This document shows, piece by piece, positions 21,323 through 32,162 of a stretch of 64,000 nucleotides of DNA. Location: positions 251,672,812 through 251,736,811 of the forward strand of contig NC_134531.1 in NCBI RefSeq assembly GCF_050624435.1, in the 5' to 3' direction. Position numbers and translations under genes: made by a program. The notes under the pieces are model-generated. The model was given only the letters and a program-made list of their open reading frames with translations, was not told where the DNA came from and did no database searches. How positions within the stretch are numbered: position 1 is the stretch's first letter; each line of letters starts with the position of its first letter. Source of the stretch: Tenrec ecaudatus. Lineage: Eukaryota > Chordata > Mammalia > Afrosoricida > Tenrecidae.

Positions 21323-21492
21323 CTGTGTGTGTGTATTTTTTTAACATTTTATTAGGGACTCATACAACTCTTATCACAATCCATACATACATCTATTGTG
21401 TAAAGCACATGTGTACATTCTTTGCCCTCATCATTTTCAAAGCATTTGCTCTCCACTGAAGCCCTTTTCATCAACTGTGTATTTTTTTTTTA
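21323..21492 (-). mobile_element. short L1 insertion with TSD
   Basis: About 130 bp of the main L1 3' end (TTTTATTAGGGACTCATACA ACTCTTATCACAATCC to GCTCTCCACTGAAGCCC) is flanked by CTGTGTGTGTGTATTTTTTT (about 21323-21342) and CTGTGTATTTTTTTTTT (about 21475-21491), a plausible TSD joined to the poly-T. Confidence 0.7.
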
Positions 21493-21557
21493 ACCAAGAA
21501 AGGCAGATTTTCTCGGAACTTAATTTTACAGGGGGAAAAACTGTTTAAATGATTCTT

Positions 21558-21571
21558 AAGAAACATTAAGG
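21558..21571. repeat. TSD 5' copy of TPT1 retrocopy
   Basis: AAGAAACATTAAGG directly precedes the retrocopy. The same 14 bases occur at 22438-22451 after the poly-A, and a shortened AAACATTAAGG lies at 22415-22425. Confidence 0.9.
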
Positions 21572-22415
21572 CCCTTTCTGCCCGCTCCCCCCTCCCCCCC
21601 GAGCGCCACTCCGGCCGCACGGCGCTCGCTCAGAGCTCCGGGCTCCTGCTAAGTTAGCGCCGCCAGCTGTCTCCCTTCAGCCGCCATCATGATCATCTAC
21701 CGGGACCTCATCAGCCATGATGAGATGTTCTCCGACATCTACAAGATCCGGGAGATCGCAGACGGGCTGTGTCTGGAAGTGGAGGGAAGATGGTCAGTAG
21801 GACCGAAGGTGCCATCGATGACTCCCTCATTGGGGGTAACGCCTCAGCTGCAGGCCCCGATGGTGATGCAGCAGAAAGCACCATGGTCACTGGTGTTGAT
21901 ATTGTCGTGAACCATCACTTGCAGGAAACCAGCTTCACAAAAGAAGCCTACAAGAAGTCCATCAAAGACTACATGAAATCAATCAAAGGCACACTTGAAG
22001 AACAGAAACCAGAAAACGTAAAGCCTTTTATGACAGGTGCTGCAGAACAAATCAAGAACATCCTTGCAAATTTCAAAAACTACCAGTTCTTTATTGGTGA
22101 GAACATGAATCCAGATGGCATGGTTGCTCTGCTGGACTGCCGTGAAGATGGTGTCACCCCATATCTGATCTTCTTTAAGGATGGCTTACAGATGGAGAAA
22201 TGTTACAGTGGGCAACTCACAACCAATGCCTCATCCCGACTGGTTGCTGTTCATCCACAGGACACCAGGACTTAGACAAACGGAACTGATATCATCGTGA
22301 GCTCTTCATTTACTTTTGACCTTGATTTATTTGGAGCAGAGGCTTTTTTTTTTTTTTAAGGAAAAAAAATGTCGTGTAGGTTGTCTAAAATAAAATGCAT
22401 TTAAACTAAAAAAAA
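21571..22415 (+). pseudogene. TPT1 (TCTP) processed pseudogene, full length
   Basis: A complete intronless copy of the mRNA for translationally controlled tumour protein, a calcium- and tubulin-binding growth-related protein of 172 residues. It starts at the pyrimidine-rich 5'TOP-like end (CCCTTTCTGCCCGCTCCC) and includes the 5'UTR, the ATG at 21689 ([20 protein letters not shown]), the whole coding region, the 3'UTR with AATAAA at 22389-22394, and poly-A. A single missing G near 21785 shifts the frame after about residue 32; the rest reads on in the next frame to ...QMEKC. The natural stop has become TAC (22204-22206), which would add 23 residues up to a TAG at 22273-22275. Introns are absent and TSDs flank it, so it was copied by L1. 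The functional gene is elsewhere. Confidence 0.95.
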
Positions 22416-22451
22416 AACATTAAGGGGGAAAAAAAGAAAGAAACATTAAGG
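22415..22451. repeat. poly-A and doubled 3' TSD of TPT1 retrocopy
   Basis: The order is A-run, AAACATTAAGG, GGG, a second A-rich run with AAAGAAAG, then the full 14-bp TSD. The target sequence therefore appears twice after the tail. Confidence 0.8.
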
Positions 22452-23085
22452 AATGGACCGGATTGTATGTTGCTGAGTAGACACTACAAATATGTTTCTA
22501 CCCAACCCTCTGAGCGCCACCACATGGACTAAGCACCATGATGACTTTGGATGCTGACCTTGCAGACTGCCCGGCATAGCCTAGGGCTACACCAGAAAGG
22601 CTTACCGCAGAGGCCCTGCTGAATGAATGGAGCCCTGCCTCAAAGCTCCCTGCGCCCTTGGACACTCAGGAGTGGGGTATTCTGATGGGCGAGGAAGCAG
22701 AGAATGATCACACCAGGGCTAGGGAAGTGGCGGTCATGGACCTCGTGGGGAACCCCTAGCATGGTGGGTGTTCGATGGGAAGGGACTGTATAGTTAGTAC
22801 CTCGGGGCTCCTTTCCTCTTGCATTGATATAACAGGTTTGGATCTGTTGGGCAGGGATCTGCACTTGGAAGAATTGTTCAGAAAGTCTCTCCATGGCACC
22901 AATCCCCGTGCTTAGGGTAAGCAGAGCTCACTCAAGCCGGGAGATGGAACTGTGCAGGGCAACAGCGCATGGGTTGTGGCTCAAGGTGGAACTGTCCTCA
23001 CACAGATGCCTCATAATGACAGGGCCCAGACTGCGGTGTCACGGGGAAAGTTGACTTCATCAATGCAATCACTTTATGCCCCAGG
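22452..23085. other. no recognised feature
   Basis: Moderately GC-rich non-coding DNA. An antisense ORF (22640-22894) has no recognisable similarity. Confidence 0.35.
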
Positions 23086-23089
23086 CAGA

Positions 23090-23780
23090 TGTACTTTCTT
23101 TTGTTTCTAGGTGTTTTTGTTTTTTTGTCTGTTTGTTTGCTGGTTGCTTTGTTGGTGTAGTTGATCCTGTGGAGTTTTGATTTTGTCATAAGACCGCCCA
23201 AGTAAACCTGAGTCATGCATATGTCTTGTATATCTCAGAGAGAAGCAGATGGATTCTGGGGCCCCACTTAACTCTAGCTCCAATCCAAGAGCAGTTAGTT
23301 CTGATAACTTGGCCCTACTTGGTACTTACCATGAAATGATCACTGAAGATAAGGTGCTACAGCAATGTGTGGTGAAGAAAGCAGATGGTGCCCGGCTATC
23401 AATCAGAATAGTGTCTGGGGTCTTAAAGGCTTGTATTCAAACAAGCAGCCATCTAAGTGAGGAGTCAACCAAGTCCACACAGAAGAAGCCCAGCTGTGTG
23501 ATCCAATAATGACAATAACAAAATCCAGGATCAGAACTTAAATTGTGAACAGCTAATTAGTATAAGTCTGTGAAGGGCAGTTGTAACCCCAAACCCATCC
23601 GCAGGTTACCGAATCAGATGAAGCCTCTGGCAGGCTTCCTCCAGCCACAGGCCAGGGCCTCACACAACTTTACTACCAGATAGAGATCATTGTAAACTTG
23701 ATTCTGTGGAATGAACTTGATACTTGGTCAGTTGACCTCCCTCTTGACCCAACCTGAATCTGTTCTAGGCTCAAGTATTT
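23090..23780 (+). mobile_element. L1 3'UTR, second family, 5' portion
   Basis: Reverse-complement counterpart of 51900-52380 (GTAGTTGATCCTGTGGAGTT, AGCAGATGGATTCTGGGGCC, GGTGCCCGGCTATCAATC, GGGGTCTTAAAGGCTTGTAT). It continues as CCAAACCCATCCGCAGGTTA, TTGATACTTGGTCAGTTGAC and CCTGAATCTGTTCTAGGCTC, colinear with 16060-16260. It is interrupted after 23780 by a retroposed insert. Confidence 0.8.
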
Positions 23781-24216
23781 TTTTTTCTCAATGTCATATG
23801 ACATAGTTTATTGTGAAACATCGAGGAATTCCTTGAGGAGTTCATTCCAGTTTCTGGGCTAAATTTAGAAGAGTTGAGAGAACTTTCAAGTAGCTCGACG
23901 TACTGAATTTTCCGTGCCAACTGAAAAGCATTAAATAAGCAACCAAAAAGTCCACGAGTCAATAAATACTTGGCGACTTTCAAAAATATCTGCTAATTTC
24001 CCAAAGCAATAGAATGTTGTACAGATGATCTCATGCCCTTTAGATGGAATACTACCATGCAACACAGATCACAGGGTCACCACAGAGGTCGACTTGCTTT
24101 AAGAAAAAGAATAACATGCTCACTTTTACACATGTGACAGAAGCGTAACGCCCCATACACCCAGTGCCAGGGTCTCCCGGGCAGTGACAAGCCTCGGGCA
24201 GGCTAATTAGGTTTCG
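23781..24216 (-). mobile_element. retroposed cDNA of unknown source
   Basis: A 436-bp insert in the second-family L1. On the minus strand it ends in CACAATAAACTATGTCATAT and a poly-A run, so it is an mRNA-like 3' end with a polyadenylation signal (reverse complement around 23805-23815). It is bounded by AGGCTCAAGTATTT (23767-23780) and AGGCTCACGTATTT (24217-24230), a 14-bp TSD with one mismatch. The host L1 resumes after the second copy. A 70-codon minus-strand ORF (23771-23983) is open, but I do not recognise it. No tRNA-like or L1 sequence is seen inside, so a processed pseudogene or a 3'UTR fragment of a host gene is likeliest. Confidence 0.8.
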
Positions 24217-24960
24217 AGGCTCACGTATTTCTTGCTTATTCCATAGCAAAAATGTCTTCCCTGGCTTTCAAAACATTGATGGTGGTCTTTTATGCTTACT
24301 TACTCTTTGTATTTTTTTATCTTTATCTCATTATTATTTTATCCATGCCACTCTATTTGGGTTTTGGTGTTTATACTTTTTGTTGGCTTTCTCATTCTGT
24401 GATGTATGGAAGGAGTGGGTGCATAAAGATAATAATGATGCAAAGGTTATAGGGGATGTGGGAGGGGGGCTGGAGAGGGAGAGGGGATTTGGGGAGCAAA
24501 TAATGAATGCAGGAGCAGAGAAGGAACACTAGAAGTAATTGTGATTATATACTTCATTTTAAAATCTATTTAACCCTGGAAGTATATGATATGTGAATAT
24601 TCTCTCAAGAAAAACATGCCCACCCCCCCCAAAGAAAACAAGAAACCAAACTTGACCAATGACTATCATGGGTGAAGTGGAAAGAGTTTGTGTGTAAGGA
24701 TTATTGAGTTCATGTCAATGGTAGTAGAATAATTTGGAAAAGCTTATCAATACTGACTGTATATCACAGAGTATAATCAATGACACTGAATTATACAAGT
24801 AGAAGTTGTAGCATTGGAGAATGTTCTGTTGTGTATATTTTGTAACTATTAGGGGGAAAAAAGTAATATGATAACAATTGTACAACTCTTCTTGATATGC
24901 CTGCATTATTGAATTTTATGACATGTGGATAAAGTGTTAACAAAACTGTTAAAAAGAAGT
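24217..24960 (+). mobile_element. L1 3'UTR, second family, 3' portion
   Basis: Continuation after the insert: ATTCCATAGCAAAAATGTCT TCCCTGGC, GATGGTGGTCTTTTATGC, GGAGTGGGTGCATAAAGATA, and tail CAATTGTACAACTCTTCTTG ATATGCCTGCATTATTG ... GTTAACAAAACTGTT with A-rich end. Same order as 16265-16735. Confidence 0.8.
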
Positions 24961-25129
24961 AAAAGAGAAAGAAAGAAACATTGAGGTACAATGAGAACTG
25001 TCTCAGTCATAACTTTATGAAGGTTTATTAATCTCCTTTCTGTTGGCTTTTCTTGTTCTCATGATTCAAAGTCTCAAGGAGAGAACAGTGGAGTCGCTGT
25101 GTGTGTTAGGAGATCCCATTTGGCTTGGG

Positions 25130-25225
25130 TCAAGACATGAACCTTGGAGTCAGCAAACCTGAACTTGAACTCAATTTCTATCTCTACTAATTTGCAGCTA
25201 CTTTGCCTTTAACAGAGACTTGATG
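25130..25225 (+). repeat. MIR fragment
   Basis: CCTTGGAGTCAGCAAACCTG AACTTGAACTCAATTTCTAT CTCTACTAATTTGCAGCTAC TTTGCC follows the MIR body (ttggagtcagacagacctgggttcgaat...ctctgccacttactagctg). Confidence 0.6.
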
Positions 25226-25376
25226 ATACCTAGCCATTGAGAAGTCTAGCAACAATACACAGTGTGTTCTCAGTCCAAGTAGTAGATGCTTCATCAGTTT
25301 TATCATTGCTATAAAAAAACCAACAAGGAAGTGAATAGGTAAACATATATGCTATTTTTAAGTCCCTGGATAAATA

Positions 25377-25580
25377 AAAGGAACTCTGATGGCCTAATGA
25401 CGTGGGTCTTGAGCTTCCAACTGCAAAATCAGCAGTTGGCAACCACCAACTGCTCAGCTGGAGAAAGACGAGTCTGTCTACTCCCATAAACACTGACACT
25501 CTCAAAAGTCCACACGAGCAGATCTGTCATGTCCTTTCACTTTTATCTTGGTTGGTGGCACTGAGTTTAGTGATTAAAGA
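25377..25580 (+). repeat. AfroSINE copy
   Basis: AAAAGGAACTCTGATGGCCT AATGACGTGG, CAGCAGTTGGCAACCACCAA CTGCTCAGCTGGAGAAAGAC, CTACTCCCATAAACACTGAC. The last part is degraded (TTGGTGGCACTGAGTTTAGT). Confidence 0.75.
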
Positions 25581-26000
25581 AAAGATAGATATTAAAAGAT
25601 TATTTCTCTATTTCCCCTGATGTTCCGTAGGCTTAGGACAGTCTGATCCTAAGGGAAAAATTTAATTATGTAGAATCATTATTAAAATGAATTTGCAGAT
25701 CAAGCTATGATCTAATGGAAAATATTTTAAATGCTTCCACAACTGACCATGTGACAGAATCCAATCAACATTTTCAAAAGGTCATTGGCAATGTGGTCAT
25801 CTGACTTTTATCACTGAACAAAGCATTTGAGCATTGTAGTAACCCCTTTAAAATAAGCCAACATTATGTCTTACTGTAGGTTCGTGTAGATTTAAGAAAA
25901 AACATTTCTTCTTAGAAAGTCTCTAAAATTAAAACGTTCTAACTCTATAATCTGAACACCACTGACATTTAGTAAGAATTGAACTGCTAAATCACCCAAC
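25581..26000. other. no recognised feature
   Basis: AT-rich non-coding DNA. Confidence 0.4.
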
Positions 26001-26160
26001 GCCAAAGAAACCAAATCCACTGCCGTTGACGCCATTCTCACTCTGAGTGACCCTACAGGGTAGAACTGCCCTGTAGTAGGTTTGCTGAGGCTGTAAATCT
26101 TTACAGAAGGAGAAGCCTCGTATTTCTGTTGTATTTGAACTCCCAACCTTGTGCTTCACT
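26000..26160 (-). repeat. AfroSINE, antisense
   Basis: AAACCAAATCCACTGCCGTT GACGCCATTCTCACTCTGAG TGACCCTACAGGGTAGAACT GCC, GGCTGTAAATCTTTACAGAA, TTTGAACTCCCAACCTTGTG. Confidence 0.85.
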
Positions 26161-26221
26161 GAATATTTTCACAGCAGAATGTTTTCACCCAAACAACCAA
26201 CACAAAGGCTCCTCCTGAGTA

Positions 26222-26337
26222 GCACGGATCCGGTGAAGTAGTGGTTACGCGTTGGGCTGCTAATCACAGGGGCAGCAGTTTGAAACCAGCAGCAAGGGAA
26301 AGCATGAGGCTTTCTAGTCCTCTAAAGAGTTACCGTC
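26222..26337 (+). repeat. AfroSINE 5' half (split by HPRT1 retrocopy)
   Basis: GTGAAGTAGTGGTTACGCGT TGGGCTGCTAATC, CAGCAGTTTGAAACCAGCAG, CTTTCTAGTCCTCTAAAGAG TTACCGTC. It stops at exactly the point where the 27685 fragment resumes. Confidence 0.9.
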
Positions 26338-27684
26338 GACGTCCCGAGCGCGTCCTGCTTCCTGGGTCCCGGCCTGCATCGCCTCCTCCCCGCTTAGCCA
26401 CCTTCCTCTGCGGTCCTAACTCAGCTTGTGAGTCTGCCACCTTCCCTATGGCGACCCGCAGCCCCAGTGTCGTGATTAGTGACAATGAGCCAGGCTCTGA
26501 CCTGGGTTTATTTTGAATCCCTAATCATTACGTGGAGGATTTGGAGGTGTTTATTCCTCATGGACGAATTATGGACAGACTGAGCGGCTTGCTCGAGACA
26601 TGATAAAGGAGATAGGAGGCCATCCCATCATGGCCCTCTGCGTGCTCCAGGGGGGGAGGAGGGCTATAAATTCTTTGCTGACCTGTAGGATTACATCAAA
26701 GCACTGACCAGAAATAGTGATAGAGCCATTCCTATAACTGTAGATTTTATCAGACTGAAGAGCTACTGCAATGACCAGTCAACCGGGAACATAAAAGTAC
26801 TTGGAGGGGATGACCTCTCAACTTTGACCGGAAAGAATGGCCTGATTGATGAGGATATATATCATCGACACTGGCCAAACCAAGCACATGACCCAAAGAT
26901 GGTCAAGGTGGCCGGCTTGCTGGTGGAAAGGACTCCTTGAAGCATTGGCTATAGAACAGACTGTGTTGGCTTTGACATTCCAGACAAGTTTGTGGTGGGA
27001 TATGCCCTGGACTACAGTGAATACTTCAGGCACTTGATGCATGTCTGCCTCATCAGCAAAACTGGAAAAGAAAAATACAAAGCGTAAAGGGAGTTGCCGA
27101 GCTGTGTCCCCTCCACCCCCCCGCCGCCCCCCAACCACCCCCAGTACAAATGATCACCGTTTCCAGGCCCGCGACTACCTGCTTACTTAGTAGAGCGCCC
27201 TGCATGTCCCTTCTCAGAGCGGCTCGAGCCTGGCCCTGAGAGGACACTTTCTTGCATGATGAGCCAGCCGGTGGGCGCTCGTTTCTCTTTGGGCTTGGCT
27301 TATTGTGTGACTTGGGAGACTCTCCGAAACCAGGTCACTAAGGGAAGAAAACAAAATTGTCCCCGTCAGAAACATTGAAGAGAAAAGATATATTAGTTTT
27401 TTAATTGGTATTTTACTTTTTTAATTAAAAATAGCCCAGATGTGATTGATTCATGGTCCCCAGACCACTGGGTGGTTGGGGGGGTTAGAGGCAGCCCGTC
27501 TGCATATCAGTGACAGACCCTGAGCCGCTGGGTTGTGGCCAGGCTCCTTAGGCTCCAGGTGATTTTTAGCAGGGTGTCAGTGGGAATGACTGAGTTGTCC
27601 CATTTGTTCAGATCGTTTCCGTTGAACCTTTGTCAACAGTTGCTTTTAAATATAAATAAATACATTGAAGAAGAAGGAAAAAAA
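26338..27684 (+). pseudogene. HPRT1 processed pseudogene with 5' and 3' UTR
   Basis: An intronless copy of the mRNA for hypoxanthine phosphoribosyltransferase, the purine salvage enzyme of 218 residues. It has a GC-rich 5'UTR (26338-26447), a start ATG at 26448 (MATRSP), sequence matching the gene throughout, a terminal TAA at 27085-27087, and a 3'UTR whose late segment (GATATATTAGTTTTTTAATT, 27388 on) matches the known HPRT1 3'UTR and ends with AATAAA (27655-27660) and an A-rich tail. Codon 23 (Cys in the enzyme) is now TGA (26514-26516). Several small indels follow, including loss of part of the region after the PRPP-binding loop. It cannot make enzyme. It sits inside an AfroSINE with the duplicated site AGTTACC(G/A)TC on each side. 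Confidence 0.95.
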
Positions 27685-27767
27685 AGTTACCATCTCAGAA
27701 ACCCCAAGGCCCATTCTACCCTGTTCCGCAGGGTCACCATGAGTCAGAATTGACTGGACAGTGAGAG
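27685..27767 (+). repeat. AfroSINE 3' half (split by HPRT1 retrocopy)
   Basis: AGTTACCATCTCAGAAACCC CAAGGCCCATTCTACCCTG, GGGTCACCATGAGTCAGAAT TGACTGGACAGTGAG. It begins with the same AGTTACC(A)TC at which the 5' half ended; together they make one SINE. Confidence 0.9.
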
Positions 27768-28575
27768 AAAGATTCTCATATCAGCCGTTTAGGGAATGGT
27801 CTGTTTCAGGTCCAAGGAGGACATGTTGAAAACAAAAAGGACTTTTCCTGCATAACTAGAGCACCTCATAAAATTATGTTTCTAATAAAATTTTAAACCA
27901 GTGAGATAGTTGTCATTAATTGGCCAGCTCTATTGTCACTAGCTGTTCGGTTAGAGAAGTAACCGGGAGGTTAGAGCAGGCTACATGAGGAGCGTCTGGC
28001 AGCGGGAGTGGTCCAGAGACTCTCTTTCCCACAGCTTGTACCATTATAAACACATATTTCTTTATTAAACTCAGATGTTATTTTTCTAACGTTCCTCTGG
28101 ATATTTAATGATATTTACTTCAAGCACAACATTTAATAGCTCCCCCAAAATGATAATACAATTGAACAGAAGGGAAGCGTTCAGTAAGAAAAAGTTTAAA
28201 ATTTATTTTCTAGTCTCCTTTTTCCCTTTTTTGTTTGTCATTTCAGTAATTTCAGTGTGTTAATCCTGAACATTTCGGGGATAAGTCAAAATGTAAATGA
28301 TCCATATTTCTTTGTATAACTGGCCGAGGAAAGCCCATTTGAAGTTCATTATGAATTGAGATGAGATCTAAGCCTTACCAGATAAAATTGATTCATACAG
28401 CCCATTCTGGCTTCCAAAACCATCTTGGCAAATTTATGATACCATCTTTGAAATCAGGAGATGTGATTTATTGAAACATTTCATTCTAATCCTAGGCAGT
28501 AGTTACTCATTAGCTGAGCAACAAAAACTGTGAAGCCCAACCAGTAGGCTGCATGATATATAGCACACCTACTCA
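27768..28575. other. no recognised feature
   Basis: Non-coding, AT-rich sequence. Confidence 0.4.
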
Positions 28576-28579
28576 TTAC

Positions 28580-28765
28580 CCAAGGAGACCTGGTGGCATA
28601 GTAGGTTATGCTTTGGTCTGCTAACCCAAAGGTTAATAGTTCTAAAACAGCAGTTGTTTCTCAGGAGAAAGGTGAGGCTTTCTACTCCAGGAAAGAGTTC
28701 ATCTCAGAAACCCACAGGGGCAATTCTACTCTGTCTTCAGTGAGTCTCGGTGTGACTCATGGTCC
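28580..28765 (+). repeat. AfroSINE, nearly full
   Basis: AAGGAGACCTGGTGGCATAG TAGGTTATGCTTTGGTCTGC TAACCCAAAGGTTAATAGTT, TTTCTACTCCAGGAAAGAGT TCATCTCAGAAACCCACAGG GGCAATTCTACTCTGTC, GTGTGACTCATGG. Confidence 0.85.
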
Positions 28766-30540
28766 AAAGTTCCAATGTTCAGGACAGAATTCTGCTTTCT
28801 CTGTATTCGAGGGTCCCTCTACTGTCTGAACTCAACATTCCATTCCTACCAGCTAGTCTTTGATTTCTAGAGATTTCTTCCCAAGCCAACCAACCTTAAA
28901 TACATGTCTCAAATGATGTCACCCTTTTTCCTATACTCCAGTAAAACTCCAAAGTCTGAATACAGATCATAGCGTATCCCAATGGCACTCTACCATACTG
29001 CTGTAAGATTAATATTCATATACCTCTTTAGAATATGCATTATTTGAGGGGTCATCTTGGTCTTTGTGTCTCCAGATGCACACAGTTGAGCAAAGGAAAG
29101 GTAGGAACTAAGGAAAAAAGAAATCAAGAGCAGAAGAATGTTTAAGAGAAATGCATTCCTAAATTAGTATTTAACCAAACAAAAACAACTGTGGCCAACT
29201 TTAAAAGGTTAAACATGGAAGGGGAGGGTATATTTTAAATGATAATACAGCACATGATAATCACTCGCAACTCCTCAGAGGGAATTGCATTTATTCACAC
29301 AATCAAAACATCTAGCAGAGGTGCAGGGAAGGCAGAGAGCTGGAGGTCGCGTTGGCTGGGCTAAAGGTTGGTTCACAGCCTCCATGCTCTCAATTCTGAG
29401 GCGGAGGAGTGCCAGGGACAGCCTGAATCTCTATTCAAGCCTGTTCACCCTACTCCCTTTTTTGCCTTCTAACTAGCAAGGAAGGTGGGCTGTCTCTGAT
29501 CATGACCTTGGGAGGTTTCTCTCTTCTTTCAAGGTGCAGTACTGTCTTCAGACTCTGCCCAGAGGCTTGACTCCTCAGGGGGTCCCCAAAGCTCAGGCAA
29601 GAGACTCCCTACCATCCTGAGCTCCAGAGTGGGGTTTCCCTTGATCTCTGCAATTGTCTCTGCCTCAAGCATCCACATCCTTGTAGAGGAAGTTCAATGA
29701 CGATCCTCCCTTGCCATTTTTTCCCATTGCCAGAGCTGGAGGACTTTTACACCCCCTGTACTTCCCAAGAGCTCTGACCTCTGGCCAAGGGGAGGATGAA
29801 GACGGAGATTTTTCCTTGACTTCCCTGTTGCTGGTTCCAGGCAGGCAGTACCCCACCCAGCATTAAGCCCGAGTGTGGCAGAGCTCAGAGCTTAGCAAGT
29901 GTGCATGGGCAGCCTGCACTTTTGCACCTCCCTGCTTCTCCCTCCCTGAGAACCCTCAGCAGGAACTCAAGGAGCAGGAGACGGCTCTGCGCCCTGGTGA
30001 CTGAAGGTGGTTCCTTAGAGCAGCTCTCTGTCCTTGAAGCAGGCTGGGCTCCATTTTGTTAACTGCTGAATGACCTGCCTCCTCCCATTTCAGAAATCCC
30101 CACTAGGGATGGATCGGAGAATGTACTCTTGTGTTCCCAGGCTCAGAATGTCATAATTAATAACATTGTTCCTTTTGATGTGGTGGCTAAGATTCTGCTC
30201 TTATTTTATTAACCAGGCTGTCATAATCAATCCTGTGCCCTGTAATTCTCACTACCTCTAAAGCATGCTAACATTCATTTTGCTTTCTGCTTTTGTCACA
30301 TGCTTGATGAAGTCCCTGATGAATGATAAATAAATGTTGGCCTTTCTAAACTCACTGAGATGTCCACTCGGGGCTGAAATCAAAAGAATCACTTTTTGAT
30401 TGTAGTAGTCTGATTAGAAACGAAGAAAGGCTCTTCTAAATGATCAAGACATGATAGTGGCTATTGTTTATTTGAACCCGCAACCTCCTCAAGAGGCCGG
30501 GTGGGCTGGCACTCAGGTTAGGGGCTCAGGGGGCATACAG
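28766..30540. other. unique DNA, no gene recognised
   Basis: No conserved exon was found on either strand. The area 29300-30100 is more GC-rich than its surroundings, and 30140-30250 carries two similar TCATAAT(T/C)AAT-containing stretches. I can assign no function. Confidence 0.35.
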
Positions 30541-30542
30541 AA

Positions 30543-30705
30543 AGGACCCTGGAGGTACTGGGATTCAGCATTGGGCTGCGAACTGCATGGCCAGCAGGTC
30601 CACAGCACTCCCTGGGAGAGTTACCATTTCAGGAACTTGGAAACAGGGCCAGTTCTACAGACTAGATGGCAGTGAGTTTGGGTTGTTGTTGTTTGGAGAG
30701 GGGAC
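30543..30705 (+). repeat. AfroSINE copy
   Basis: GGACCCTGGAGGTACTGGGA TTCAGCATTGGGCTGCGAAC, GAGAGTTACCATTTCAGGAA CTTGGAAACAGGGCCAGTTC TACAGACTAG ATGGCAGTGAGTTTGGGTTG then TTG repeats. Confidence 0.75.
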
Positions 30706-32160
30706 AGAGAATGTGGCCTTCTGTCCCGTTAAGTGGCAGGCCTGCCACATCTCCAGAAGTTCTGTCTGCAGGGAGAGAGGGGGCCTCAGCCGGGGTCCCT
30801 GGAAGAGAAGAAGGTAGAGGATCAGATCCCCAAGGCCCTTCTGGTTGTGTTCAGAGAAGCCCGGCATGTTCATCTGAAAGATCCATTCTTAAAGGAGAAA
30901 TTTCAGTTAGGGAATTGGCTGGTGCTCAGGAATCTCCCAATGCCCCCAAGCTCCTTAAATTACCCGGGTTTTAGGACCTGTCCACCCAGTAACTAGGATG
31001 CTGGCAGTCCTCATTCACAGCTGCCTGTAAAAGGCGTTCTCGGGAGATTCCTTGACGAGATTAGTGGTGTTGATCAGCTTACGAAGGATGTGCCAGTAAA
31101 GTGCAGATGGACGTGGCAAGGAGAGGAGTATGTGAATGTGGGGAAGTCAAACTTCAGATCAGGGGAACCACGGATGAGAAACTCCGCGAGTCAAAACCAC
31201 AGACTGCCCTACTCACTCAACTGCCCTCGTTTTGTTTGTGGTTGTTGTATTTGTTTTGTTTGTTTGTTAACTGTGCGAATGTTTACTCTGTCCCTGTCCC
31301 AGAAGGGTAGCGGAGAGGAGGGGCCGTGGACTCTCCAGGCAGCCCTGAGTGGGAGGCTGGTCAGAAGCTGTGGGACCCAGGGCCATTGGGAAAGGCAACC
31401 TGGACTCTCAGAGGCCCTGAAGCCCAGGTAGGCTGCGAGACCAGAGAGAGGTCACTTCCTGGGCCCCAGAGCGTTCTGGAGGGTGCCGTGGCCGAGTCTG
31501 TCCCAGCAGCAAGAATCTTTCGGAGCGTGGGTAGGCCACCACCGGGCCCCTCCCTTGGGCCTCCTATATCGGTGCCTATTCCTACAGTGGGAGGGTCTGG
31601 GTAGGGTGCCTTTAGTTTTCTCTGTCCTGCTCCTCTAGGCTCTGAGAAAGCAGTCCCCATCTTCTGTTAGTAAATCCACAATCCCCTATTTTTCTTTCAA
31701 TTCTAACTCTTCTCATAACCCCAAATGCCTTTAGTTAACACAACAGGAAAGCCCTAGCACTTTTGGCTTCCGACTCTAGACCAGCCTCTGTTTGCCTTCA
31801 AACATTCTCACAGCTCTCCCAAATTAACATGTAAGCAATTCAATGTGGCTCTCCTTCCTGCCAATCCTGTCTCTCGAATTCGTTTCTTTCTCAGCAGCTA
31901 GTATTCTTGCAACCCATTGTTTATCCCTTCAAATCTATCATAACCAATCAACATTCAATTCTAAAAATGTCCAAGCACTTCATTTGAGGGGAATATTCTT
32001 TTTCTTAGCCATTCTCATCTACCAAAACCAATTGTCTTGGTTTTGCTTACATCCTATGTTCTCCTTCCATCTCTCTGACTCATCTTTGTTCTGGTTCTCA
32101 TCTTCCATTAATTTCTTTAATGAAAGAGTGATCTCAAGTCCTACATTCTACATAACATCA
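30706..32160. other. GC-rich unique segment, then AT-rich; no gene recognised
   Basis: 30706-31650 has overlapping ORFs of 70-113 codons in several frames and both strands, none with a recognisable domain and none consistent with a spliced gene. The overlap itself reflects high GC rather than selection. 31650-32160 is AT-rich and unremarkable. Confidence 0.35.
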
Positions 32161-32162
32161 TT

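Noticed and set aside
21769-22275. A 168-codon TPT1-like ORF as a real gene
   Set aside because: Lacks the true N-terminus in frame, has no introns, is flanked by a TSD and poly-A, and the stop codon is lost. It is a retrocopy.
22998-23216. 72-codon antisense ORF with a Lys/Thr-rich end
   Set aside because: Part of the second-family L1 3'UTR, repeated in reverse at 52200-52380.
30451-31660. A possible multi-exon host gene in the GC-rich block
   Set aside because: No splice-site pattern or conserved domain could be recognised. ORFs overlap on both strands.
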